Shown one piece after another: positions 49,201 through 51,986 of a stretch of 64,000 nucleotides of DNA (the stretch's first letter is position 1; every line of letters begins with the position of its first letter). Below the pieces are notes generated by a model. That model did no database searches, had not been told where the DNA came from, and worked only from the letters and a program-made list of their open reading frames with translations. The position numbers and the translations under genes were made by a program. The stretch comes from Balaenoptera acutorostrata. Its lineage: Eukaryota; Chordata; Mammalia; Artiodactyla; Balaenopteridae. The DNA is taken from the NCBI RefSeq assembly GCF_949987535.1, contig NC_080075.1, positions 930,001 to 994,000 on the forward strand, read 5' to 3'.

Positions 49201-50040
49201 TGCCTCTAACCCTGTTCTATGGGTCGGAACCTAAGGACCGCAGGCGGTAGGCGAACTCCCCGAACGTTCAGAATCCGCCCTCCTTCCACCTCGTCACGAC
49301 ATCCCGCCAGTGCCCAAACGTTCAACACTTTATTTCTCCCCTTTATGCACTTCAAGCATTAAACGCTGCGCAATAAACTACGTCTGCTGCGGTGAAAAAA
49401 AGAGCGAGCGCCTCCCCAGCCGCGCGGACACCCGGCCCGCCGCCCTACCTGGGGTGCGGGGAGGCCGCCGCCGCCGCTCCGCCACGTCCGGCCGCCGGCG
49501 CCCGGGCTGAAAGAGAACGACGGAGCGGTGACCGGGGCAGGCCGGGCCGCCCGGCGCCCCCGCCCGGCACAACCGGCCTCATCCCGGTCCCCTGCCTGCC
49601 GCCCCGACACGCGCGCCGGGTCTGCGCACAGAGGCGGCCACCGCGGATCCACCGGGCCGCGCGCCCGCACCTTTAGGCGTGAAACCGGCTCGGACTCGCC
49701 GCTCTGGGGCGGGACCGAGGCGGTTCCGACCCGCATGCAAGTCACAGCCGGGAACGCCTGCCACGCATCTGCGCGCTGACGCCCCCGGCCCTTCCCGCTC
49801 CCGGTGCCCGCCGAGAGCACCCTCCCCGCAAGCGCACGCACGCCGCCGCCGCCGCCGCCAGGGGCCCTGCCTCGCGCCCACGCTCCGACCCGCAGATCCG
49901 GCGACCCGCGGACTTGGCATGGGCCGACAGGCAGGGCGGGACCTCACCTCGGCGGGGCAGCCGCCCCCCACGCCGTAGCGGCTTTTGAGGCGCTCCACCA
50001 TCAGGTCCTGCCCGGGCGGCTTCACCACCCTCAGCTCCAT
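1..50040 (-). CDS. CCDC138: CCDC138 gene, exon 1 to partial exon 12
   Basis: Eleven exons on the minus strand, listed separately, translate without stops into a protein that I recognise from memory as coiled-coil domain-containing protein 138. This protein is reported at centrosomes and centriolar satellites; its biochemical role is poorly known. The coding order is 50,040-49,948, 48,963-48,843, 46,504-46,377, 44,700-44,516, 39,294-39,136, 35,691-35,572, 32,217-32,140, 32,025-31,918, 29,466-29,302, 18,246-18,130 and 107-1 (runs off the window). From exon 3 on, every junction keeps phase. The middle exons are rich in Glu, Lys, Leu and Gln, as expected for a coiled coil; the later exons look globular. 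Two oddities: no exon was found to link exon 1 (ends in phase 0) to exon 3 (usual acceptor in phase 1), and exon 3 needs a GC donor. RANBP2 lies directly upstream in the same direction. The 3' end is outside the window. Confidence 0.95.
108..1500. other. CCDC138 intron 11, left part, no feature seen
   Basis: AT-rich unique-looking sequence with no open frame of family character and no repeat that I recognise. A C-run at 1,466-1,475 is close to the start of the neighbouring L1. Confidence 0.5.
1500..4090 (+). mobile_element. L1 LINE with large internal deletion
   Basis: The left part (about 1.5-2.94 kb) is GC-rich 5'UTR followed by ORF1-like DNA coding for Lys/Glu-rich coiled coil. From about 2,960 the sequence jumps to the end of ORF2 ([14 protein letters not shown] segment at 3,175-3,465 with the CWWEC cysteine motif and [13 protein letters not shown]) and then an L1 3'UTR with an A-rich tail ending near 4,090. 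Most of ORF2, including endonuclease and reverse transcriptase, is missing. The left boundary is approximate. Confidence 0.75.
4948..5353 (+). repeat. CHR SINE with unique 3' segment and poly(A)
   Basis: The tRNA-like head starts GGGCTTCCCTGG and holds a B box (GGTTCGAGCCC). The body ends near 5,235 with an A-rich tail containing GTAGCTAT. A 70-base unlike segment follows, then an A-run at 5,336-5,353. The target site AAAGCAAAGAGAG precedes it, and a near copy follows the A-run, so the unlike segment belongs to the insertion. Confidence 0.8.
5364..5710 (+). repeat. CHR SINE, longer subfamily
   Basis: Starts GGGCTTCCCTGG and has the repeated CACAACTACTGA blocks of the longer CHR subfamily, ending in an A-run. 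It is flanked by GCTAAGAGAG before and GCAAAGAGAA after, meaning it landed in the right-hand target duplication of the preceding SINE. Confidence 0.85.
6006..6126 (+). repeat. Short tRNA-Glu-type SINE
   Basis: Begins GGGACCTCCCTGGTG with a B-box-like GGTTCAACCCC and ends in an A/G tail. It lacks the CHR body. The flanks AAAAGCTA occur on both sides as a target duplication. Confidence 0.75.
6588..6645 (+). repeat. TG/CA microsatellite
   Basis: Alternating TG, CA and TATA dinucleotides, degenerate. Confidence 0.8.
6697..6711 (+). repeat. Target-site duplication, left, of the full-length L1
   Basis: AAGAAAAGAATTAGG is repeated exactly at 14,393-14,407. This fixes the ends of the L1 at 6,712 and 14,392. 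Confidence 0.9.
6722..6730 (+). promoter_or_regulatory. YY1-like site at L1 5' end
   Basis: CAAGATGGC lies 11 bases from the L1 start. A YY1 site of this type at the same place is known from human L1, where it sets the start of transcription. Confidence 0.6.
6950..7650 (+). promoter_or_regulatory. CpG-rich L1 5'UTR (internal promoter region)
   Basis: Dense CG dinucleotides within the L1 5'UTR, unlike the AT-rich DNA on either side. Full-length L1s carry their promoter here. CG density is still high, so it has lost few sites through decay. Confidence 0.6.
7291..7380 (+). repeat. 38-bp tandem repeat in L1 5'UTR
   Basis: About 2.3 copies of a 38-bp unit containing GACGGGCGCGAGC and TATCAGCGC. 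The GRCGGG start recurs at 7,294, 7,332 and 7,370. Confidence 0.85.
8220..8582 (-). repeat. CHR SINE inserted in the full-length L1
   Basis: Inverted CHR SINE of the longer subfamily: T-rich at the left, CCACCAGGGAAG at the right. The duplication AATAAATCTATTTTT is at 8,205-8,219 and 8,583-8,597. It lies between the L1 promoter and ORF1. Confidence 0.92.
9236..10129 (+). pseudogene. L1 ORF1 with two premature stops
   Basis: ORF1 encodes the RNA-binding chaperone of L1. The expected start is ATG at 9,236. The third codon is TGA (CGA in related elements) and codon 43 at 9,362-9,364 is TAA where CAA would fit. From Met at 9,389 the frame is open for 246 codons: a coiled coil, then the RNA-recognition segment (RPNIR-like [11 protein letters not shown]) and the C-terminal domain with [11 protein letters not shown]. 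Total length of 297 codons is usual for the family. Confidence 0.88.
10188..14004 (+). pseudogene. L1 ORF2 with two frameshifts and one stop
   Basis: ORF2 encodes endonuclease and reverse transcriptase. Met at 10,188 opens 854 codons: the endonuclease with [15 protein letters not shown] and the SDHNAM end, then reverse transcriptase with FADD at 12,282-12,293. A one-base loss near 12,703 breaks the frame before QFVWRHKRP; another near 12,891 follows (QWNRIE, then the frame of [11 protein letters not shown]). TAA at 13,225 stops it in WDLM before LKSFC. The rest is open to 14,004 and includes the CWWEC motif. Complete in length but broken. Confidence 0.9.
14393..14407 (+). repeat. Target-site duplication, right, of the full-length L1
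   Basis: Exact second copy of AAGAAAAGAATTAGG. Confidence 0.9.
14408..16160 (+). mobile_element. Old L1, ORF2 remnants
   Basis: Continuation of the element cut at 6,698. Endonuclease-like sequence is at 14,640-14,880, then sequence of the ORF2 end (15,240-15,420, with HCWWERR in place of CWWEC) and a 3'UTR. A run of about 21 A lies at 15,432. The middle of ORF2 is missing, so it is internally deleted or made of two fragments. Confidence 0.65.
16176..16704 (+). repeat. Composite CHR SINE
   Basis: A CHR SINE begins at 16,176 and contains an internal duplication (the GCCTGCGC..CTGGAGCCTGTG block at about 16,300-16,400). After its A-run near 16,535-16,552, a second 3' half of a CHR SINE follows to 16,680. 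AAAATAAAGTCTA at 16,163-16,175 and 16,705-16,717 flanks the whole unit. Confidence 0.8.
16720..18129. other. Intron with L1 3' end and unique DNA
   Basis: 16,740-16,920 looks like a degraded LINE 3' end. The rest is unique, with a purine-pyrimidine repeat at 17,315-17,385 and a run of about nine G at 17,860. Confidence 0.5.
17315..17385. repeat. Alternating purine-pyrimidine tract
   Basis: GTGTGTATGTGCGTGCACGTG followed by GCGC and CACACACACGCGC. Almost perfect alternation for about 60 bases, with inverted symmetry. Confidence 0.85.
18130..18246 (-). CDS. CCDC138: CCDC138 exon 11
   Basis: A 39-codon exon in phase 0 at both ends; acceptor TTATCTTTAG, donor CAG|GTAATT. It encodes [19 protein letters not shown] to RQLDAGTQ, nearly identical to the remembered family sequence. 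Introns of 11 kb and 18 kb flank it. Confidence 0.95.
18247..18955. other. Intron, no feature seen
   Basis: AT-rich sequence without recognisable genes; possibly old LINE 3' material at 18,430-18,800. Confidence 0.4.
18956..19285 (+). repeat. CHR SINE with unique 3' segment
   Basis: The CHR body ends in an ATAC tetranucleotide tract (19,215-19,244), then about 28 bases of unlike sequence and 13 A. The flanks AAAAGCACATGCACA (18,941-18,955) and AAAAGTACATGCACA (19,286-19,300) show that all of this came in together. Confidence 0.85.
19215..19244 (+). repeat. ATAC microsatellite
   Basis: About seven perfect tetranucleotide units in the SINE tail. Confidence 0.9.
19301..20690. other. Intron, mostly unrecognised
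   Basis: A moderately GC-rich stretch at 19,550-20,150 contains a short CA/CG repeat (19,777-19,806). Its C/T-rich character could be old L2, but I cannot confirm it. No exon is visible. Confidence 0.4.
20690..21800 (-). mobile_element. Inverted old LINE 3' region
   Basis: Reads on the minus strand as a LINE 3' end and ORF2 C-terminal segment. On the plus strand this gives the typical reversed text around CCATTTTATTGAGCCATCTG and GAACTGCCAGGCCATTTTCC. No open frame is intact. Confidence 0.65.
21800..22575 (+). mobile_element. Old L1 ORF1 fragment
   Basis: Lys/Glu-rich coding remnant ([19 protein letters not shown] at about 21,930). It is interrupted by a SINE at 22,207, with a long gap to any other L1 part in this orientation. 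Confidence 0.5.
22207..22355 (+). repeat. Short tRNA-type SINE with CA tail
   Basis: Head AGTTTCCTGGTGGCC and B-box-like GGTTCAACCCC. The A-tail has become a CA microsatellite (22,326-22,357). AAGAATGTTGA flanks it on both sides. Confidence 0.75.
22618..22930. mobile_element. Tigger/pogo-like DNA transposon remnant
   Basis: CAGCTGACCCTTGACC near 22,618 and CAGTTGGCCCTCTGTATTC at 22,677 resemble ends of Tigger and MER2-type elements. TCAAGGGTTATTTG near the right end is a weak inverted match. Exact family not settled. Confidence 0.55.
22930..25880 (-). mobile_element. Inverted old L1, ORF2 and ORF1 remnants
   Basis: On the minus strand the region 23,673-23,930 still reads as the segment before the reverse transcriptase ([20 protein letters not shown] and [14 protein letters not shown]). 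The rest is frame-broken ORF2 and ORF1-type DNA. It is interrupted by a SINE at 23,955. Confidence 0.75.
23955..24076 (-). repeat. Short tRNA-type SINE, inverted
   Basis: T-run on the left and ACCACCAGGGAAGTCCC on the right; internal GATCGAACCC is the reverse B box. Flanks TCATTTCT occur on both sides. Confidence 0.75.
25880..26257 (-). mobile_element. Tigger1-like DNA transposon remnant
   Basis: Contains the familiar Tigger1 blocks, such as TTACAAATTGAAGGTTTGTG, TTAATAGACTACAGTA and AACTTTTATATGCACTGGG. The transposase part is lost. It lies inside the inverted L1. Confidence 0.7.
26258..26990 (-). mobile_element. Inverted old L1, 5' part
   Basis: Continues the L1 after the Tigger insertion; reversed ORF1-type coiled-coil DNA. 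No intact frame. Confidence 0.55.
26991..28130. other. Intron, no feature seen
   Basis: AT-rich sequence without recognisable genes or clear repeats. Confidence 0.45.
28131..28656 (+). mobile_element. Solo LTR-like repeat
   Basis: Starts TGTATTTGTTTCCCATTCC and ends CCTAGCACA, that is TG...CA, about 525 bp, with text typical of an old mammalian LTR (CAATTCTGTAGGTCAGAAG). The family (probably MaLR-like) is not certain. No viral genes are attached. Confidence 0.5.
28657..29301. other. Intron, no feature seen
   Basis: AT-rich; nothing recognised. Confidence 0.45.
29302..29466 (-). CDS. CCDC138: CCDC138 exon 10
   Basis: A 55-codon exon in phase 0 at both ends; acceptor GCATATAG. It encodes [20 protein letters not shown] and onward to NDIQQKCVK, the beginning of the C-terminal globular half. 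The donor is AAG|GTTTGT, weaker than the others, but keeps GT. Confidence 0.94.
29467..30383. other. Intron, no feature seen
   Basis: AT-rich and unique in appearance; ends in T- and A-runs next to a SINE. Confidence 0.45.
30384..30725 (+). repeat. CHR SINE, longer subfamily
   Basis: Starts GGGACTTCCCTGGTGG, B box GGTTCGAGCCC, repeated CAACTACTGA blocks, and ends CAGCCAAAAATAAAATTAA. Confidence 0.85.
30780..31440. other. CpG-rich block inside a CCDC138 intron
   Basis: About 660 bp with very high GC and many CG pairs, between exons 10 and 9. It shows long chance open frames on both strands but none with family features. It is not at a known exon. It could be an unrecognised repeat, an internal promoter or a GC-rich insertion. 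Confidence 0.6.
31440..31745 (+). mobile_element. LINE 3' fragment
   Basis: Short match to the end of an ORF2-like frame ([20 protein letters not shown]) directly beside the CpG-rich block. Confidence 0.6.
31918..32025 (-). CDS. CCDC138: CCDC138 exon 9
   Basis: A 36-codon exon in phase 0 at both ends; acceptor TGTCACAG, donor AAG|GTATGA. It encodes [13 protein letters not shown] to VPVSKPYK. It ends the coiled coil and starts a linker. The intron separating it from exon 8 is only 114 bp. Confidence 0.94.
32140..32217 (-). CDS. CCDC138: CCDC138 exon 8, coiled coil
   Basis: A 26-codon exon in phase 0 at both ends; acceptor CTACTTTAG, donor CAG|GTAAGG. It encodes [14 protein letters not shown] to RLDNLQ, with heptad-like hydrophobic spacing, continuing the coiled coil. 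Confidence 0.94.
32469..32781 (-). repeat. CHR SINE, inverted, with unique 3' segment
   Basis: A 19-bp duplication TCTTACACGTATACATTTT (32,450-32,468 and 32,782-32,800) flanks it. In the element's sense it runs from the CHR head to an AAAT tail, then 22 unlike bases (32,499-32,478), then poly(A). Confidence 0.9.
32802..34060 (-). mobile_element. Inverted old LINE fragment
   Basis: Reversed L1-type ORF2 text (around CCATTGCTTTTTGATGCTA and TTGATTTTCAAATGATAAAC). No frame survives. A SINE splits it at 33,656. Confidence 0.55.
33656..33943 (-). repeat. CHR SINE, inverted
   Basis: Duplication TGTATTATACTTTTT at 33,641-33,655 and 33,944-33,958. No extra 3' segment. Confidence 0.9.
34061..35571. 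other. Intron, no feature seen
   Basis: AT-rich sequence; no clear repeat or gene. Confidence 0.45.
35572..35691 (-). CDS. CCDC138: CCDC138 exon 7, coiled coil
   Basis: A 40-codon exon in phase 0 at both ends; acceptor TTTCCCTCCTAG, donor CAG|GTAAGA. It encodes [19 protein letters not shown] continuing to LNDSLKKQ. It is too short and stop-bounded to stand out as an open frame, but its splice sites and family match are clear. Confidence 0.95.
35692..36551. other. Intron, no feature seen
   Basis: AT-rich; nothing recognised. Confidence 0.45.
36570..36850 (+). mobile_element. 5'-truncated young L1 3' end
   Basis: Nearly identical to the 3'UTR of the full-length L1 (14,090-14,376), including the GGGAGGGTGGGAGGGAGGG tract and AATAAA before the A-run. 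The duplication AAAAATCCAAGCTTGTGA is at 36,552-36,569 and 37,212-37,229. Confidence 0.85.
36864..37211 (+). repeat. CHR SINE in the L1 target duplication, with unique 3' segment
   Basis: Inserted just after AAAATCCA of the right-hand L1 duplication; that string occurs again after the SINE's poly(A). The body ends in an ATCA tract (37,130-37,155), then about 30 unlike bases to 37,185 and a run of about 32 A. Confidence 0.85.
37230..39135. other. Intron with possible old LINE and G-rich tract
   Basis: 37,400-38,340 may contain very old L1 5' material but I cannot confirm it. 38,359-38,413 is strongly G-rich. The rest is unremarkable. Confidence 0.4.
38359..38413 (+). other. G-rich tract with G-quadruplex potential
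   Basis: Four or more G-runs of 4 to 9 within about 55 bases, separated by short loops. On the minus (transcribed sense) strand of CCDC138 it is C-rich. Confidence 0.7.
39136..39294 (-). CDS. CCDC138: CCDC138 exon 6, coiled coil
   Basis: A 53-codon exon in phase 0 at both ends; acceptor TTTCCATACAG, donor GAG|GTAAGC. It encodes [19 protein letters not shown] and the following charged helix ending LTRFQILKE, the central coiled coil. Residues are nearly all as in the remembered human protein. Confidence 0.95.
39295..40455. other. GC-rich intron segment, possibly old L2
   Basis: 39,360-40,100 is GC-rich with long chance open frames on both strands and no family features. 39,960-40,440 has the C/T-rich look of L2 but no diagnostic end. 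Confidence 0.4.
40455..41190 (+). mobile_element. Old L1 3' end
   Basis: ATGCAAATCAAAACC at 40,487 and the following ORF2 C-terminal and 3'UTR text mark an old L1 ending in an A-run near 41,190. Confidence 0.7.
41191..41700. repeat. Possible LTR-like fragment
   Basis: CCATGTGACGACACAGCAAGA is typical of the 3' half of old mammalian LTR-type repeats. The rest is diverged. Confidence 0.35.
41701..42356. other. Intron, little seen
   Basis: AT-rich with a short GC-rich patch at 41,800-41,910. A LINE 3'-like piece may lie at 41,930-42,300. Confidence 0.35.
42357..42478 (+). repeat. Short tRNA-type SINE
   Basis: Starts GGGACTTCCCTGGCGG, B box GGTTCGATCCC, ends GCAGCCAAAAAA. Confidence 0.8.
42600..43560 (+). 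mobile_element. L2 LINE fragment
   Basis: Ends TTTGTTGAATGAATAG, the typical L2 3' end, preceded by CTCAGCACTTAGCA and long C/T-rich text. Old and diverged. Confidence 0.65.
43561..44515. other. Intron, possible L2 piece
   Basis: 43,780-44,050 has L2-like C/T-rich text; no certain call. The rest is AT-rich. Confidence 0.35.
44516..44700 (-). CDS. CCDC138: CCDC138 exon 5
   Basis: A 185-bp exon with acceptor TTTCTTAGCAG and donor CAG|GTGAGC. It encodes a Ser-rich segment with the family motif CCSDASDSP, then [16 protein letters not shown], the start of the coiled coil. It enters in phase 1 and leaves in phase 0, matching both neighbours. Confidence 0.93.
44701..46376. other. Intron with GC-rich middle
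   Basis: 45,190-46,010 is GC-rich with several chance open frames on both strands. No domain or splice structure supports a gene. Confidence 0.45.
46377..46504 (-). CDS. CCDC138: CCDC138 exon 4
   Basis: A 128-bp exon, one base plus 42 codons plus one base, starting after TTTTAAAG and ending before GTAAGAG. It encodes [19 protein letters not shown] and a following Ser/Lys-rich stretch, close to the human protein. It starts in phase 2, completing a Cys codon with exon 3, and ends in phase 1. Confidence 0.92.
46505..48250. other. Intron, one short SINE
   Basis: Mostly unique AT-rich DNA, apart from the SINE at 47,025. Confidence 0.5.
47025..47142 (+). repeat. Short tRNA-type SINE
   Basis: GGGAACTCCCTGGCAGTCC head, GGTTCAATCCCC B-box-like motif and an A-rich tail. 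Confidence 0.75.
48268..48580 (+). repeat. CHR SINE with unique 3' segment
   Basis: The CHR body ends in AAAT units near 48,545, followed by about 35 unlike bases. ATTAAAAAAAGGGGGGGGG before it and a near copy after it (48,580-48,600) appear to be the target duplication, blurred by slippage in A and G runs. Confidence 0.75.
48843..48963 (-). CDS. CCDC138: CCDC138 exon 3 with probable GC donor
   Basis: The exon encodes a stretch aligning with the family through YS..GD...SL..YSDE. The acceptor is TTCCTGTTCACAG at 48,964. A second AG two bases later would start the exon at 48,961 in phase 0. The reading frame to exon 4 requires the exon to end ...GTCAGTTG at 48,843, giving intron start GCAAGG. 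That is the consensus for the rare GC-AG class. The nearby GT at 48,837 would end in phase 1 and run into a TAG in exon 4. Many residues have become Arg, Gly, Pro and Ala compared with the remembered human protein, in line with high GC here. Confidence 0.8.
49948..50040 (-). CDS. CCDC138: CCDC138 exon 1 (start codon to donor)
   Basis: The ATG at 50,040-50,038 opens a 31-codon segment beginning [13 protein letters not shown], which matches the known N-terminus of CCDC138. The exon ends GAG with a strong GTGAGG donor at 49,947, so the following intron is phase 0. It lies inside a CpG island. The start is well supported because the sequence upstream is untranslated promoter-like DNA and the N-terminal residues fit the family. 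Confidence 0.9.
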
Positions 50041-50056
50041 GGCCGCGGCCGCCGTC

Positions 50057-50070
50057 GTCTCCCTGGTAAC
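50057..50070. promoter_or_regulatory. X-box-like RFX site
   Basis: The 14-mer GTCTCCCTGGTAAC matches the palindromic X-box of RFX factors (GYYRCC, two bases, RGYAAC) with one mismatch. It sits 17 bp before the CCDC138 start codon inside the CpG island. RFX factors drive many centrosome and cilium genes, which fits the reported location of CCDC138. Confidence 0.5.
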
Positions 50071-50190
50071 GGCGCGCGGCCGGGCGGGGCGGACGCAGCG
50101 GATTTGCGCCGTGACGCACGGCGCGCCGCGGCCGCCTACGTCTCCCCGGCCAAAGCGCTCTGACCTGCGGTTGGGCGGGCGCCTCGGACG

Positions 50191-50198
50191 TGCGTCAC
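50191..50198. promoter_or_regulatory. CRE-like half site cluster
   Basis: TGCGTCAC near 50,191 and the related GTGACGCA near 50,110 resemble CREB/ATF half sites (TGACG). They lie 70 to 160 bp before the CCDC138 start codon. Short motifs like this arise by chance in CG-rich DNA, so the call is tentative. Confidence 0.25.
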
Positions 50199-50586
50199 GA
50201 CGCTCGCACGCCCCGCCCCCGGCGTTCCGTCGGCGCGGACGTGGCTGGGCCCGGCCGCTGGCGCAGGTCCGTGCTAGCGGGCCGTGAGGGCGCGTTGTGG
50301 GCCGGCGCGCGGGGCTCTCCTGTTTTCCTTTCCTTCCCAAGGGTCGCGCCGAGGCGCAGTCCGCGCGGGTCCGTCTCGTAAGCGCTCGAACCCATCGGAA
50401 GCAGCTGTGAGACACTAATCCTGGAGAAGTCGGTTTCGGCCAAAGCATTCGTTACCAAGCTTGTGAGTCCACAGGTGGGATGCTTCAGGGCGCCTCCGAG
50501 TGCCTCCCGCAGCCTGGAATCCCTCGGGAGGCGCCCCGAAACGTGACAGGCACTCGTGTCCCCGCCGGGCAGCCGCGCGCGGGGAC

Positions 50587-50652
50587 CCGCATCCACCCAC
50601 CCAACCCGCATCCACACACAAACACACACCCACACACCCACCCACACTCGGA
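50587..50652 (+). repeat. C/A-rich simple repeat
   Basis: Imperfect CCCACA and CACACA units, with no G until the last few bases, at the edge of the CpG island. Nothing else is visible between here and about 51.1 kb apart from unique CG-rich sequence. Confidence 0.7.
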
Positions 50653-51099
50653 GGGTCAGGGCCGTCCACCGCGCCCGGCACACGGACCCCACGTGACCCC
50701 CGCACTACGGGCGGTCAGCAGGTGCTGTCCCAGGACAGCCTGTTTCCAAACCCCAAAGGGCGCGACAGCCCCACTGCCTCACTACCCAGAATGAGGCGGC
50801 TCCGCTGGAAGGAACCCCGGGGGCGGAAGGCACCGCCGGCAGTGGTTGGAATACGCAAACTGTGCTCTCCGGGGTGCTCTGCGGTGCCGCCCGGGTAGGC
50901 TGACGAGAACGTCCCTCTTTTTCTGTCGAACTTCTGACACTAGCCCTTTCCAAGTAAGTTTTCAGTGTCTACCCAACTGGAAAACAGTCCTCTCCTTGGG
51001 AGCTCTGGAAATTAGGTGGCAGTTTGAGTGTACGGATCTTTAATTATCTCCTTACTTTGGTTCCAGAATGAAAAAACAACTAGATGCACAAGTAATGAA

Positions 51100-51986
51100 T
51101 ATTTTAAATGTCATGGCTGTTAACAATTGTCACTTTATTTTTGCTACAAAATTCACCAGAAAAAGGTACTGCAACAATCTAGTATAAACCAAATCTTTAA
51201 CCAAAGAACATGGTATAGACCTTTTTAAAATACTCATACTTTATCACAATAACTGCAAGGAAAAATTCAAGTTCTATCAGAACCAAATGCAGTTTGAGGT
51301 AGTAGAAACAGATGACAGGTTTTTTAAAAAGTCTAAATACTCAACTTACTTAAAATGTAAAAATTAATTTAATACCTTGGGAAGAGCACAGGAAGCTACA
51401 TAACATTTTAAGGAAAGAAGGTACTCTGTTAGCTATACAGGAGGTGCAAGAATTGATAGAAGAGCACTTTGGTTAAGTCTCTACCCTCTGGCTCTACCCA
51501 CTCACAAGTGAATCTTTATTCATAAATGAGCACACCAATAGTGAAAATTACCAAATATATTCCAAATCTGAAATAAAAACTATCCAAGTCATGGTCCCTT
51601 TATCCAAACAGTAAGTATATCCATGCAGGAAGTCTAATATCTCAGAAGAAACTAAAGTTAAATTGCATATATCATATTCCTTCAATAGTTTGAGAAGGTC
51701 TATTGCTTTTAACAAGATTAGTATTACTCCATTTTAATACAAATATGTCAGGAGTACATAAACACAAGTACACCTGAAATACACCAGTGTTTAAACTTTT
51801 ATTTCACACCATGCAAGGTCAATTATAACACATTAAAAAGTGACAACAGCTATAAGCTGCAATTTTACATTTATACATTGGAAATGTCCATTTTCAAAAG
51901 CTGAACATAATTACCATGTTGTCATAACAGCTAGGCTTCAATTCAACTGTTTATACAGGTAAAATCTACTATGAAAAACAATGATT
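51100..51986 (-). other. RANBP2: RANBP2 3'UTR (approximate)
   Basis: AT-rich sequence after the stop codon without repeats that I recognise. Reverse-strand AATAAA hexamers at 51,803-51,798, 51,520-51,515 and 51,139-51,134 are candidate polyadenylation signals. Which one is used cannot be told from sequence; the last gives a 3'UTR of about 0.9 kb and ends about 1.1 kb before the CCDC138 start codon. Confidence 0.6.

Larger units (their letters stand above)
49130..50720. promoter_or_regulatory. CCDC138: CpG island and promoter region of CCDC138
   Basis: Very GC-rich DNA dense in CG dinucleotides surrounds exon 1 of CCDC138, in sharp contrast to the AT-rich introns. Several GC boxes (GGGCGG or its complement) occur at 50,080-50,220. 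No TATA box is evident, as usual for housekeeping-type promoters. The transcription start is likely within 50,060-50,300, but its exact site is not visible. Confidence 0.8.

Noticed and set aside
49359..50692. Long open frames (up to 289 codons) around the CCDC138 CpG island
   Set aside because: They overlap in all frames and owe their length to low AT content. Only the 31-codon exon 1 segment matches a known protein.
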